64,000 nt of DNA. Origin: Duganella sacchari. GTDB lineage: Bacteria; Pseudomonadota; Gammaproteobacteria; Burkholderiales; Burkholderiaceae_D. The translations under genes and the position numbers were made by a program. The stretch's first letter is position 1. Each line of letters begins with the position of its first letter. The stretch is taken from the NCBI RefSeq assembly GCF_900143065.1, contig NZ_FRCX01000004.1, forward strand, positions 434,001 to 498,000. The letters are read 5' to 3'. Under the pieces are notes generated by a model. That model had not been told where the DNA came from. It did no database searches and saw only the letters and a list, made by a program, of their open reading frames with translations. Positions 47,393 to 56,128 of the stretch are shown in pieces.

Positions 47393-48202
47393 TTATTCGG
47401 CGACGGCGGCCGCAGTCTTGCGGGCGCGGCGGCGGGCCTGCCAGCTCAGCAGGCCCAGGCCGGCCAGCAGCATGGCCCAGGTGTCGGCTTCCGGTACGGG
47501 GGCGGCGGGCTGCAGCAGGTCATCATCCGTGTCGAAATCATGGTGACGGCCGAATGCGCCATAGCGGCTGGCGTCGGCCGCTTCGGCCAGCTCTTCCTCC
47601 GTAAAAATCCCGGCAATCCGGTCCATGGCGTGTTGCTGATTGGCCTGACGCATTGCTTCGTCGGGCTGGTCCAGGGCGATGTCTTCGCGTGATGGCGCAT
47701 CAATCAGGCCGAGGTCCGCCAGTGTGACCGGAGCGCCGAGTTCGGCGGCTTTTTCGTCGGTGCCGGAAGTGGCTGGTTTTCGGCGGTCTGCGGTTGCCGT
47801 GCCGGACGCGGTGCGGGTGATGCGGCTAACGTTGCCGCAGATGCGCGGCACCAGAATGCAATGTTCGCCTACACAGTAGACGGCGCCCGGTTCGTTGCGG
47901 CTTTCCGTCCATTTATCGCGCGTGACCGTCGCGCAGACGGAGGCCTTGCCGAAATGCATGTCGCGGATCGCCGTGTCGTACTGGTATTTGCCGGCGATAT
48001 GGTCGCGTGTGATGCTGACTTTGTCATCAGACTGGCCTTCTTCCATGCGGCGCTTCAGCGTCGTGCGTACCGCGGCGGGAATGTCGGTATAGCGGTCGAT
48101 GGCGGCAGCGGTGCTGCCGGTGTATGGGTTGCGGCCGGGATGATCCCAGGAGCAGTTGGGCTGGATGGCGGCGGCCAGTGTGACAGCTAGCAGTAAGGGC
48201 AT
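47393..48202 (-). CDS. PEP-CTERM sorting-domain protein with MHFG motif
   Basis: The 269-residue exported protein has a short hydrophobic N-terminus (LLLAVTLAAAIQ). A Cys-containing central region follows, with IRDMHFGKASVCATVTRDKW (M82-G85) and GAVYCVGEHCILVPRICG. It ends in a PEP-CTERM tail VPEADTWAMLLAGLGLLSWQ followed by ARRRARK. Exosortase would cleave and anchor or release such proteins. The pattern agrees with the MHFG-type PEP-CTERM family as I remember it. Function unknown. No exosortase gene is in the window. It interrupts the usual map-rpsB neighbourhood. Confidence 0.85.
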   Translation of the reverse strand: MPLLLAVTLAAAIQPNCSWDHPGRNPYTGSTAAAIDRYTDIPAAVRTTLKRRMEEGQSDDKVSITRDHIAGKYQYDTAIRDMHFGKASVCATVTRDKWTESRNEPGAVYCVGEHCILVPRICGNVSRITRTASGTATADRRKPATSGTDEKAAELGAPVTLADLGLIDAPSREDIALDQPDEAMRQANQQHAMDRIAGIFTEEELAEAADASRYGAFGRHHDFDTDDDLLQPAAPVPEADTWAMLLAGLGLLSWQARRRARKTAAAVAE

Positions 48203-48417
48203 GATTGATCTCTCAGGCTGAACGCTATCGCAGGGGTTGGGCGCGGCGAAAGTTAATTAATTGAAACTAAGGTATCCTGAATGATATTACATTTTTTGCA
48301 GCTATGGACATGCCGAGAGGAATTTATTTGTTCTATGCGTTATTTTGGTGCACCAGAATGTGGCGTGGGCGTCACGCTTTCAGCACGATAGCAGGGCGCT
48401 TCCATAGAGGGTAGTGC
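48203..48417. other. Intergenic region upstream of the rpsB promoter
   Basis: Part of the 379-base divergent gap between the PEP-CTERM gene and rpsB. It is AT-rich around 48251-48300 and presumably holds the minus-strand promoter of the PEP-CTERM gene, but I cannot point to a convincing pair of boxes. A 36-codon frame at 48304-48414 has no ribosome site and is not called. Confidence 0.5.
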
Positions 48418-48447
48418 TTGATTAAGTGCCTGTTTATGAGGTAGAAT
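48418..48447 (+). promoter_or_regulatory. Promoter of rpsB
   Basis: TTGATT (48418-48423), 18-base spacer, TAGAAT (48442-48447). Start near 48454 gives a leader of about 128 bases. Confidence 0.7.
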
Positions 48448-48505
48448 CTCGGGTTGCTTGAATTTGGTTTAAGCAATGTTGTAATTTTCGTTAATTTAAA
48501 CACGC

Positions 48506-48557
48506 GAATCCGATCGACAAGGGTGCCTGGCAATCGCTAAGGTGACTGGTCGGATTC
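48506..48557 (+). promoter_or_regulatory. Structured 5' leader of rpsB
   Basis: Perfect arms GAATCCGA (48506-48513) and TCGGATTC (48550-48557) enclose 36 bases with further partial pairing. The hairpin ends 24 bases before the rpsB start. rpsB leaders are known targets of S2 autoregulation in other proteobacteria; this may be the local equivalent. Confidence 0.5.
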
Positions 48558-48581
48558 CAGATCTAACCCTGGAGCAAAATT

Positions 48582-49334
48582 ATGTCCGTAACTATGCGCG
48601 AAATGCTGGAAGCCGGTATCCACTTCGGCCACCAAACCCGTTTCTGGAACCCAAAGATGGCGCCGTTCATCTTCGGTCACCGCAACAAGATCCATATCAT
48701 CAATCTGGAAAAGACGATGGCTATGTATCAAGAAGCGATGAAGCATGTTAAGCAAGTCGCCGCTTCCCGTGGCACCATCCTGATGGTGGGCACCAAGCGT
48801 CAAGCTCGCGATATCATTGCTGCCGAAGCCCAGCGCGCAGGCGTTCCTTATGTTGACCAGCGTTGGCTGGGCGGCATGCTGACCAACTTCAAAACCATCA
48901 AAACCTCGATCAAGCGTCTGAAAGACATGGAAGCCGCTGTGCAAGACGGTTCGGTAGAGAAGCTGTCGAAAAAAGAAGCGCTGATGTTCCAACGCGAAAT
49001 CGTCAAGCTGCAAAAATCGATCGGCGGCATCAAAGACATGGGCGGCGTTCCTGACGCAATCTTCGTCGTTGACGTTGGCTACCATAAAGGCGCTATCACC
49101 GAAGCCGCTAAACTGGGCATCCCAGTCATCGGCGTGGTCGATACCAACCACTCGCCAGAAGGCGTGCAGTACGTTATCCCTGGTAACGACGACTCCTCGA
49201 AAGCAATCACGCTGTACGCCCGTGGCGTTGCAGATGCGATCCTGGAAGGCCGTGCAGCTGCTGGTGCTGACGTAGTCGAGGCGATCAAAACCGCAGCCGG
49301 CGACGAATACGTCGAAGTCAGCGAACAGGCTTAA
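48582..49334 (+). CDS. rpsB: 30S ribosomal protein S2
   Basis: The 250-residue S2 begins [20 protein letters not shown] and carries the family segments [28 protein letters not shown]-like [17 protein letters not shown], and [25 protein letters not shown]. It is the last protein assembled into the 30S body. It heads the conserved rpsB-tsf-pyrH-frr series, with a terminator and its own promoter/leader around it. Confidence 0.99.
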   Translation: MSVTMREMLEAGIHFGHQTRFWNPKMAPFIFGHRNKIHIINLEKTMAMYQEAMKHVKQVAASRGTILMVGTKRQARDIIAAEAQRAGVPYVDQRWLGGMLTNFKTIKTSIKRLKDMEAAVQDGSVEKLSKKEALMFQREIVKLQKSIGGIKDMGGVPDAIFVVDVGYHKGAITEAAKLGIPVIGVVDTNHSPEGVQYVIPGNDDSSKAITLYARGVADAILEGRAAAGADVVEAIKTAAGDEYVEVSEQA

Positions 49335-49355
49335 TCGTTCCTGATAGGCTGTAAG

Positions 49356-49390
49356 GAAAAAGGGGTGGCCAACAGCTCCCCCTTTTTTTT
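49356..49390 (+). terminator. Intrinsic terminator between rpsB and tsf
   Basis: A-run and GGGG (to 49365) pair with CCCCC and an eight-T tract ending at 49390. Probably partial termination, as rpsB and tsf are often co-transcribed. Confidence 0.85.
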
Positions 49391-49475
49391 AACGTAAATG
49401 GTTGGAGCGAAGTTAATCAACTCGCCGCTCACCATCCCACCGAATTCCGAATTACCGAATTAACAGGAGAAACAC

Positions 49476-50387
49476 ATGGCAGCGATTACTGCAGCAATGG
49501 TAGGCGAACTGCGCGCGAAAACTGACGCGCCGATGATGGAATGCAAAAAAGCACTGACCGAAGCCGAAGGCGATCTGGCCCGTGCGGAAGAGATCCTGCG
49601 CGTCAAGCTGGGCGGCAAGGCATCGAAAGCGTCGGCACGTATCACCGCTGAAGGCGTGGTAGCGACCTACATCGCTGGCGGCGTCGGCGCGCTGGTGGAA
49701 GTGAACTCGGAAACCGACTTCGTTGCGAAAAACGACGATTTCCTGGCCCTGTCGAACACCGCCGCCAAGCTGGTGGCTGAACACAATCCAGCCACCGTTG
49801 AAGCCCTGCTGGCCCTGCCAGCTGGCAACGGCCAGACCCTGGACGAAGTGCGCTCGGCCCTGATCGGCAAGATCGGCGAGAACATGACCATCCGCCGCTT
49901 CCAGCGCTTTGAAACCACCGGCAAACTGGCATCGTACCTGCACGGCACCCGTATCGGCGTGATCGTCGAGTTCGAAGGCGCGGACGAGCAGGTTGGTAAA
50001 GATGTGGCAATGCACATCGCTGCAATGAAACCAGTGTCGCTGTCGGCTGACCAGGTACCTGCAGAACTGATCGAAAAAGAGCGTTCGGTAGCAAAACTGA
50101 AAGCCGATGAAGATGCAGCTGCTGCCATCGCCGCCGGCAAACCAGCCCAGCCTGCCGACATCGTCGCCAAGCGTCTGGAAGGTTCGGTACAGAAGTACCT
50201 GAAAGAAGTATCGCTGCTGAACCAGGCATTCGTGAAGAACGACAAACAGTCGATCGAACAGATGCTGAAAGAAAAATCGACCACCATCAAAGCCTTCACC
50301 ATGTACGTGGTAGGCGAAGGTATCGAGAAGAAAGTAGACGACTTCGCAGCTGAAGTGGCCGCTCAAATGGCCGCTAACAAAGCGTAA
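49476..50387 (+). CDS. tsf: Elongation factor Ts
   Basis: The 303-residue nucleotide-exchange factor for EF-Tu starts with a UBA-like domain ([20 protein letters not shown]) followed by the EF-Tu-contact segment [11 protein letters not shown] and paired core domains ([11 protein letters not shown]-like [26 protein letters not shown]). AGGAGA lies seven bases before the ATG. Three CCGAATT copies lie in the 5' leader. Confidence 0.99.
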   Translation: MAAITAAMVGELRAKTDAPMMECKKALTEAEGDLARAEEILRVKLGGKASKASARITAEGVVATYIAGGVGALVEVNSETDFVAKNDDFLALSNTAAKLVAEHNPATVEALLALPAGNGQTLDEVRSALIGKIGENMTIRRFQRFETTGKLASYLHGTRIGVIVEFEGADEQVGKDVAMHIAAMKPVSLSADQVPAELIEKERSVAKLKADEDAAAAIAAGKPAQPADIVAKRLEGSVQKYLKEVSLLNQAFVKNDKQSIEQMLKEKSTTIKAFTMYVVGEGIEKKVDDFAAEVAAQMAANKA

Positions 50388-50392
50388 TCAAG

Positions 50393-50419
50393 AAAACGGG
50401 CCGAGAGGCCCGTTTTTTT
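50393..50419 (+). terminator. Intrinsic terminator after tsf
   Basis: Perfect 10-base arms AAAACGGGCC/GGCCCGTTTT with loop GAGA and T-tract, six bases after the tsf stop. Confidence 0.95.
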
Positions 50420-50509
50420 AAGCCCGCAGCAGTGCCCGGCGTTGGGCGAGGTATCATAAGCGCCGGCAAGCCTCACCCCGTACAACCCAATCAATAGGAG
50501 CCCCGTCTC

Positions 50510-51226
50510 ATGTCCAAACCAGCCTACAAGCGCGTACTCCTCAAGTTATCCGGCGAAGCCCTGATGGGGGATGATCCTTACGGCATCAACCGTGGCACGA
50601 TCGAGCGGATGGTGGCCGATGTGGCCGAAGTCGCGAAACTGGGCGTGGAACTGGCGATCGTCATTGGCGGCGGCAATATCTTCCGTGGCGTCGCGCCCGG
50701 TGCGCAGGGCATGGACCGCGCCACCGCCGACTACATGGGTATGCTGGCCACCGTGATGAACGCGCTGGCCCTGGCCGACGCCATGCGCCATGTCGGCATT
50801 ACCGCGCGTGTGATGTCCGCCATCGGCATCGAGCAGGTCGTCGAGCCATATGTGCGCCCGAAAGCGCTGCAGTACCTGGAAGAAGGCAAGGTCGTGGTGT
50901 TTGCGGCCGGCACCGGCAACCCGTTCTTCACCACCGACACCGCTGCCTCGCTGCGCGGTTCGGAAGTGAGTGCGGAGATCGTGCTGAAAGCCACCAAGGT
51001 GGATGGCGTGTACACTGCCGATCCAAAGAAAGACCCGAACGCCACGCTGTATCGCTCGATCACTTTCGACGAAGCGATCGCCAAGCACCTGCAAGTCATG
51101 GACGCCACCGCCTTCGCGCTGTGCCGCGACCAGAAACTGCCGATCAAGGTGTTCTCCATCACCAAGCCGGGCGCGCTGATGCGCGTCATCATGGGCGAGG
51201 ATGAAGGTACACTGGTTCACGTTTAA
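50510..51226 (+). CDS. pyrH: UMP kinase
   Basis: The 238-residue hexameric kinase makes UDP from UMP. It belongs to the amino-acid-kinase fold: [51 protein letters not shown] and [23 protein letters not shown] at 50452-50457 could be its -10 box after the tsf terminator, though no good -35 is seen. AGGAG precedes the ATG. Frr follows 24 bases later. Confidence 0.98.
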   Translation: MSKPAYKRVLLKLSGEALMGDDPYGINRGTIERMVADVAEVAKLGVELAIVIGGGNIFRGVAPGAQGMDRATADYMGMLATVMNALALADAMRHVGITARVMSAIGIEQVVEPYVRPKALQYLEEGKVVVFAAGTGNPFFTTDTAASLRGSEVSAEIVLKATKVDGVYTADPKKDPNATLYRSITFDEAIAKHLQVMDATAFALCRDQKLPIKVFSITKPGALMRVIMGEDEGTLVHV

Positions 51227-51250
51227 TCTAGAAATAACAGGAGAGCAGCA

Positions 51251-51811
51251 ATGTCTGTAGCTGACGTTAAAAAGAGTGCCCAAGACCGCATGACCAAATC
51301 GCTGGAAACCCTGCGTGGTGACCTGGCCAAAGTCCGTACCGGCCGCGCCCACACCGGCATCCTCGATCACGTGATGGTGGATTACTACGGTAACCCGACC
51401 CCGATCAACCAGGTGGCCAACCTGACCCTGGTCGATGCGCGTACCATCGGTGTGCAGCCATTCGAGAAAAAGATGGCAGCCGCCATCGAGAAAGCCATCC
51501 GCGACGCCGACCTGGGCCTGAACCCGGCCGCCCAGGGCGACGTGATCCGCGTACCGACCCCGGCCCTGACCGAAGAGCGCCGCAAGGAAATGGTCAAGCT
51601 GGCCAAGGGCGAAGCGGAAGATGCCAAGGTTGCCGTGCGCAACATCCGCCGCGATGCCAATGAAGGCCTGAAAAAGCTGGTCAAGGATAAAGCCATCTCG
51701 GAAGACGACGAGCGTCGTGGCACCGATGAAGTGCAGAAGCTGACCGACAAGTTCATTGTCGACATCGACAAGATGGTGGGCGAGAAGGAAAAAGAGATCC
51801 TGACGGTTTAA
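51251..51811 (+). CDS. frr: Ribosome recycling factor
   Basis: The 186-residue factor splits post-termination ribosomes with EF-G. It is the tRNA-mimic three-helix protein: [61 protein letters not shown] and [27 protein letters not shown] lies before the ATG. A long hairpin begins ten bases after its stop. Confidence 0.99.
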   Translation: MSVADVKKSAQDRMTKSLETLRGDLAKVRTGRAHTGILDHVMVDYYGNPTPINQVANLTLVDARTIGVQPFEKKMAAAIEKAIRDADLGLNPAAQGDVIRVPTPALTEERRKEMVKLAKGEAEDAKVAVRNIRRDANEGLKKLVKDKAISEDDERRGTDEVQKLTDKFIVDIDKMVGEKEKEILTV

Positions 51812-51820
51812 TCCCGTCGG

Positions 51821-51882
51821 CGCCAGCAGCTGACGCAGCACCCGGTCCGCAAGGGCCGGGTGCTGCGTCCGGTTGACTGGCG
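51821..51882 (+). terminator. Long GCAA-capped hairpin between frr and uppS
   Basis: A 14-base perfect stem (51832-51845 with 51856-51869) extends by three pairs to a GCAA tetraloop, giving 17 pairs. An outer CGCCAG/CTGGCG pair (51821-51826, 51877-51882) closes an internal loop. No T-run follows directly, so it may be an mRNA-stabilising or processing hairpin, or a Rho-assisted terminator, rather than a classic intrinsic terminator. Confidence 0.6.
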
Positions 51883-51884
51883 TC

Positions 51885-51913
51885 TTGTCTTTTTAAGCCA
51901 CACCTGCAATACT
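51885..51913 (+). promoter_or_regulatory. Candidate uppS promoter
   Basis: TTGTCT (51885-51890), 17 bases, AATACT (51908-51913), each four of six to consensus, directly after the long hairpin and 24 bases before the uppS ATG. Confidence 0.4.
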
Positions 51914-51937
51914 TTATACTTTGGCACCAAAGTTTTC

Positions 51938-52690
51938 ATGAAATATACGAGTTCGACTACCGAGGTACCAGACGCGCCTGCCGTGCCACGCCATGTGGCC
52001 ATCATCATGGACGGCAACGGCCGCTGGGCCACCAAGCGCTTTCTGCCGCGCGTGGCAGGACACGTCAAAGGCGTGGAAGCCGTGCGTACCGTGGTTGAAT
52101 CCTGCGCCCGCCGCGGCGTCGAGTACCTGACCCTGTTTGCCTTCAGCTCGGAAAACTGGCGTCGCCCGGAAGAAGAAGTGTCGCTGCTGATGCGCCTGTT
52201 CGTGACGGCGCTGGAACGCGAAGTCTCCAAACTGCACGCCAACAACATCCGCCTGCGCGTGGTGGGCGACCTCAGCCGCGCCGACGACAAGCTGCAAAGC
52301 ATGATCGCCGCCGCCGAGCGCAAGACCGCCGCCAACACCCGCATGACGCTGACCGTGTGCTTCAACTACGGCGGCCGCTGGGACGTGATGCAGGCCGTCG
52401 GCCAGATGGTCAAAGCCCATCCTGGCGTGAGCGATTTCTCCGAAGAGCAGCTGGCGCCCCACCTGGCCATGGCCTATGCGCCCGAGCCCGACCTGTTCAT
52501 CCGCACCGGCGGTGAGCAGCGCATCTCCAATTTCCTGCTGTGGCAGCTCGCTTACACCGAACTGTTCTTCACCGACACCTACTGGCCGGACTTTTCCGCC
52601 GGGTGTCTCGACGAGGCGATCGCCTCCTACCAGCACCGCGAACGGCGTTTTGGCCGCACCGGTGCGCAACTGGCTGAAAAGACAAGCTGA
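51938..52690 (+). CDS. uppS: Undecaprenyl pyrophosphate synthase
   Basis: The 250-residue cis-prenyltransferase makes the C55 lipid carrier for peptidoglycan and O-antigen. Motifs: [16 protein letters not shown] (catalytic Asp and pyrophosphate site), [14 protein letters not shown], and [20 protein letters not shown]. The ATG at 51938 starts a short non-conserved tail [16 protein letters not shown] before the core. Its TGA overlaps the cdsA ATG by one base. Confidence 0.97.
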   Translation: MKYTSSTTEVPDAPAVPRHVAIIMDGNGRWATKRFLPRVAGHVKGVEAVRTVVESCARRGVEYLTLFAFSSENWRRPEEEVSLLMRLFVTALEREVSKLHANNIRLRVVGDLSRADDKLQSMIAAAERKTAANTRMTLTVCFNYGGRWDVMQAVGQMVKAHPGVSDFSEEQLAPHLAMAYAPEPDLFIRTGGEQRISNFLLWQLAYTELFFTDTYWPDFSAGCLDEAIASYQHRERRFGRTGAQLAEKTS

Positions 52691-53529
52691 TGCTGAAAAC
52701 GAGGATTATTACCGCTGTGGTCTTGCTGGCGGTGCTGCTGCCGGTCCTGTTCTTCAACTATTTCCCTGCCTTTGCGCTGGTGGTGACGCTGTTTGTCGGC
52801 GCCGCCGTGTGGGAGGGCGCGCGCCTGTTTGGCCTCAGCGAGAGCAAGGCCCGCGTGGCCGGCTTCGTCGGCGGTATGCTGTTTGTCGCGCTGATGTATT
52901 CGGCCAAGCCGGGCGCCGTCAACGCGCTGTTTGGCGTGGCGGCGCTGCTGTGGATCATCCGCTATGCGCCGACGCTGGGCATGGGCCTGCCGCCACTCGG
53001 CGGCGCCGCCAACTGGTCGCTGGCGATCACGTTTACGTTTGCGCTGTTTGCCGCTTTCTTTGCGATCGTCGGCCTGTACCTGCATTCGCCGCTCTACCTG
53101 CTGTCGGTGATGGTGCTGGTGTGGATCGCCGATATTGGCGCCTACTTCTCCGGCAAGGCCTTCGGCAAGCGCAAGCTGGCGCCGTCCATCTCGCCGGGCA
53201 AGTCCTGGGAAGGCGCGATCGGCGGCGCGATTGCCGTGCTGGCACTGGCCGCGCTGTCGGTGGTGCTGGCCGATAGCGCCGCACCATGGCTGCAGGACAC
53301 TTTCGCCTACAAGCTGCACGCGCGCTTCGGCTGGGGCCTGACGCTGCTGATCCTGGCGGTGATCGTGATGTTTTCGGTGATCGGCGACCTGTTTGAATCC
53401 CAACTCAAGCGCCGCGCCGGCATCAAGGACAGCAGCAACCTGCTGCCTGGCCACGGCGGCGTGCTTGACCGTGTGGACGCGTTGATCCCCGTGCTGCCGA
53501 TGGCCGCGCTGGTCACGTCCTGGCTCTGA
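52690..53529 (+). CDS. cdsA: Phosphatidate cytidylyltransferase
   Basis: A 279-residue multi-pass inner-membrane enzyme that makes CDP-diacylglycerol. The family signature lies in the C-terminal third: [63 protein letters not shown] precedes it. Coupled to uppS (one-base overlap) and followed by dxr after 13 bases. Confidence 0.97.
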   Translation: MLKTRIITAVVLLAVLLPVLFFNYFPAFALVVTLFVGAAVWEGARLFGLSESKARVAGFVGGMLFVALMYSAKPGAVNALFGVAALLWIIRYAPTLGMGLPPLGGAANWSLAITFTFALFAAFFAIVGLYLHSPLYLLSVMVLVWIADIGAYFSGKAFGKRKLAPSISPGKSWEGAIGGAIAVLALAALSVVLADSAAPWLQDTFAYKLHARFGWGLTLLILAVIVMFSVIGDLFESQLKRRAGIKDSSNLLPGHGGVLDRVDALIPVLPMAALVTSWL

Positions 53530-53542
53530 AAGTGGTTTAATC

Positions 53543-54736
53543 ATGCAACGTATCACCGTATTAGGCGCCACTGGTTCGATCGGCGTATCCACGCTGGACG
53601 TGGTGGCGCGCCATCCCGGACGCTATTCCGTGTATGCCTTGTCGGCGCACAGCCGCGTGGAGGAACTGGCCGCGCAATGCGTGCAGTTCCGTCCCGCGCG
53701 CGCCGTGGTCGGCACGGCGGCGGCGGCCGACCGCCTGGCAGCGCTATTGCGCGCGGCCGGCGTCAAGACGGAAGTGGAGTGGGGCGAGCAGGCGCTGTGC
53801 AGCATCGCCAGCGCGGCGGAAACCGATAGCGTGATGGCGGCCATCGTCGGCGCCGCCGGCCTGGCGCCAACCCTGGCGGCGGCGCGCGCCGGCAAGAAGG
53901 TCCTGCTGGCCAACAAGGAAGCGCTGGTCATGTCCGGCCAGCTGTTCATGGACGCGGTTCACGCCTCCGGCGCCGTGCTGCTGCCGATCGACAGCGAACA
54001 CAATGCCATTTTCCAGAGCATGCCGCAGTTCGGCGGCAAGATGCCAGAGGTGCGCGACGCCTCGGCCGGTATCGCCAAGATCCTGCTGACCGCGTCGGGC
54101 GGCCCGTTCCTGACGCGCGACGTCGCCACGCTGGACGCAGTAACGCCGGAGCAGGCGTGCAAGCATCCTAACTGGTCGATGGGCCGCAAGATTTCGGTGG
54201 ACTCGGCCACCATGATGAACAAAGGCCTGGAGGTGATCGAGGCGCACTGGCTGTTTGGTGCCCCGGCCGACCGCATCGAAGTGGTGATCCATCCGCAGTC
54301 GGTGATCCATTCGATGGTGTCGTACACCGATGGATCGGTACTGGCGCAGCTGGGCAACCCCGACATGCGCACGCCGATCGCCCACGCGCTGGCCTACCCG
54401 GAGCGCATCGCCTCCGGCGTCGCCCAGCTGGACCTGACCCAGATGGCGGGCCTGCATTTCCACCAGCCGGACTTCGAACGCTTCCCGTGCCTGCAACTGG
54501 CGTTTGACGCGCTGCGCGCCGGCGGCACTGCGCCAGCCTTGCTGAACGCGGCCAACGAGGTGGCGGTACAGGCCTTCCTCGATTTGAAAATCGGCTTCCG
54601 CCAGATCGACCGCGTGATCGCCCACGTGGTGGACACGCTGCCGCATGGCGACGCCCACAGCATCGAGGCGGTGATGGCGCAGGACGCCGCTGCGCGCGCC
54701 GCCGCTGAAGCCTGCGTCGCCGGACTGGCCAAATGA
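53543..54736 (+). CDS. dxr: 1-deoxy-D-xylulose 5-phosphate reductoisomerase
   Basis: The 397-residue enzyme makes methylerythritol 4-phosphate with NADPH in the MEP isoprenoid pathway. It has the N-terminal NADPH motif [16 protein letters not shown], the active-site region [24 protein letters not shown] and [11 protein letters not shown], and [20 protein letters not shown]. It overlaps rseP by four bases. Confidence 0.98.
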   Translation: MQRITVLGATGSIGVSTLDVVARHPGRYSVYALSAHSRVEELAAQCVQFRPARAVVGTAAAADRLAALLRAAGVKTEVEWGEQALCSIASAAETDSVMAAIVGAAGLAPTLAAARAGKKVLLANKEALVMSGQLFMDAVHASGAVLLPIDSEHNAIFQSMPQFGGKMPEVRDASAGIAKILLTASGGPFLTRDVATLDAVTPEQACKHPNWSMGRKISVDSATMMNKGLEVIEAHWLFGAPADRIEVVIHPQSVIHSMVSYTDGSVLAQLGNPDMRTPIAHALAYPERIASGVAQLDLTQMAGLHFHQPDFERFPCLQLAFDALRAGGTAPALLNAANEVAVQAFLDLKIGFRQIDRVIAHVVDTLPHGDAHSIEAVMAQDAAARAAAEACVAGLAK

Positions 54737-56088
54737 ACTTCCTGCAAACCCTGCTGGCATTTGCCGTTTGCCTGGGCTCCCTGATTATCTTCCATGAGCT
54801 GGGACACTATCTGGTAGCGCGCTGGTGCGGCGTGAAAGTGCTGCGCTTCTCGGTCGGCATGGGCAAGGTGGTGTGGTCGCGCCGCTTCGGCCCCGACCAG
54901 ACCGAGTGGGCCATTTCCGCATTGCCGCTGGGCGGCTACGTCAAGATGCTGGATGCGCGCGAAGGCGAGCTGACTGGCTTGTCCGAAGCGGAAATGCAGC
55001 GCGAGTTCACGCGCCAGAATGTCTGGAAGCGCATCGCCATTGTGGCGGCCGGCCCGCTGGCCAATTTCCTGATCGCGATTGTGCTGTTCACCGGCCTGTA
55101 TATGTACGGCGTCGAAGAACCAAGCAGCAAAATCAGCGTGGAGGCGGGAACCGCAGCGGCGCGGGCAGGACTGCATAGCGGCGACGTCGTCACCGCTGCC
55201 AATGGCCAGCCAGTGCATGGCTGGTCCGAACTGCGCTGGCAGTTCATTCAATCCGCTATCGACAAACATGATCTGCGCCTGGCCGTGGATCGCGCAGGGC
55301 AGGGCCGTGTCGCCGCCACGCTGCCGGCGTCCGCGCTGGCCGGCCTGGATCTGGAAGGCGATGTGCCGTCCCAGCTCGGGGTGGGCGTTGCACTGCCAGC
55401 GCCGGTGGTGCTGCGCGTGATGCCCGGCAGTCCGGCCGAACTCGCGGGCCTGCGCGAAGGCGACCTGCTGCTGGCGGCCGACGAGCAACCAGTAGCCGAT
55501 GGCCGCGCTTTTATCACCGCCATCCAGGCGGCGCCCGGCAAAGCCGTGCAGGTGCTGCTGCAGCGCGCCGGCCAGCAGGTGACGGTCAGTGTGCTGCCGA
55601 AACCGGAACAGGCAAAGACCAGCAAAGGAACTGTAACAGTCGGTAAGATCGGCGCGGAAATCGCCAGCCGCCCGGATATGATCACCGTGCCCTCGGCGCC
55701 ACTGGAGGCGGTAGGCAAAGGCGTGGTTCGCGTCTGGGACACATGTACGATGACGCTGAAGATGATCGGCAAAATGATCACCGGCGAAGCTTCGCTGAAG
55801 AACGTCACCGGCCCGATCACCATTGCCGATTACGCCGGCCAGACCGCACGCATGGGCGTAGCAAGCTATTTGAGCTTTATTGCGTTCATCAGTATTAGTC
55901 TGGGGGTAATGAATTTGCTGCCAATTCCCGTTCTAGACGGGGGGCATTTGCTGTATTATTCGCTGGAAGTTTTAACTGGGCGTTCTGTGCCGGAACGCGT
56001 CGGCGACATTGCGCAGCGTCTGGGCATGGGTTTGTTACTCACGCTGATGCTGCTGGCGGTGTTTAACGACGTCGCCCGGCTGCTGTAG
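54733..56088 (+). CDS. rseP: Site-2 intramembrane protease RseP
   Basis: A 451-residue zinc metalloprotease of the inner membrane. HELGH at residues 21-25 carries the two His ligands and catalytic Glu, and [17 protein letters not shown] near the C-terminus supplies the Asp ligand. Two PDZ domains lie between ([20 protein letters not shown]; then [19 protein letters not shown]). It cleaves anti-sigma-E factor and remnant signal peptides. Overlaps dxr (ATGA); bamA follows. Confidence 0.97.
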   Translation: MNFLQTLLAFAVCLGSLIIFHELGHYLVARWCGVKVLRFSVGMGKVVWSRRFGPDQTEWAISALPLGGYVKMLDAREGELTGLSEAEMQREFTRQNVWKRIAIVAAGPLANFLIAIVLFTGLYMYGVEEPSSKISVEAGTAAARAGLHSGDVVTAANGQPVHGWSELRWQFIQSAIDKHDLRLAVDRAGQGRVAATLPASALAGLDLEGDVPSQLGVGVALPAPVVLRVMPGSPAELAGLREGDLLLAADEQPVADGRAFITAIQAAPGKAVQVLLQRAGQQVTVSVLPKPEQAKTSKGTVTVGKIGAEIASRPDMITVPSAPLEAVGKGVVRVWDTCTMTLKMIGKMITGEASLKNVTGPITIADYAGQTARMGVASYLSFIAFISISLGVMNLLPIPVLDGGHLLYYSLEVLTGRSVPERVGDIAQRLGMGLLLTLMLLAVFNDVARLL

Positions 56089-56128
56089 CTGTACTGTGTA
56101 GTTCTCGTTGATTGAGCCATTGAACCCG

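Noticed and set aside
48304-48414. 36-codon frame before the rpsB promoter
   Set aside because: No ribosome site, start codon not preceded by purines, and product shows no sign of a functional peptide; probably chance.
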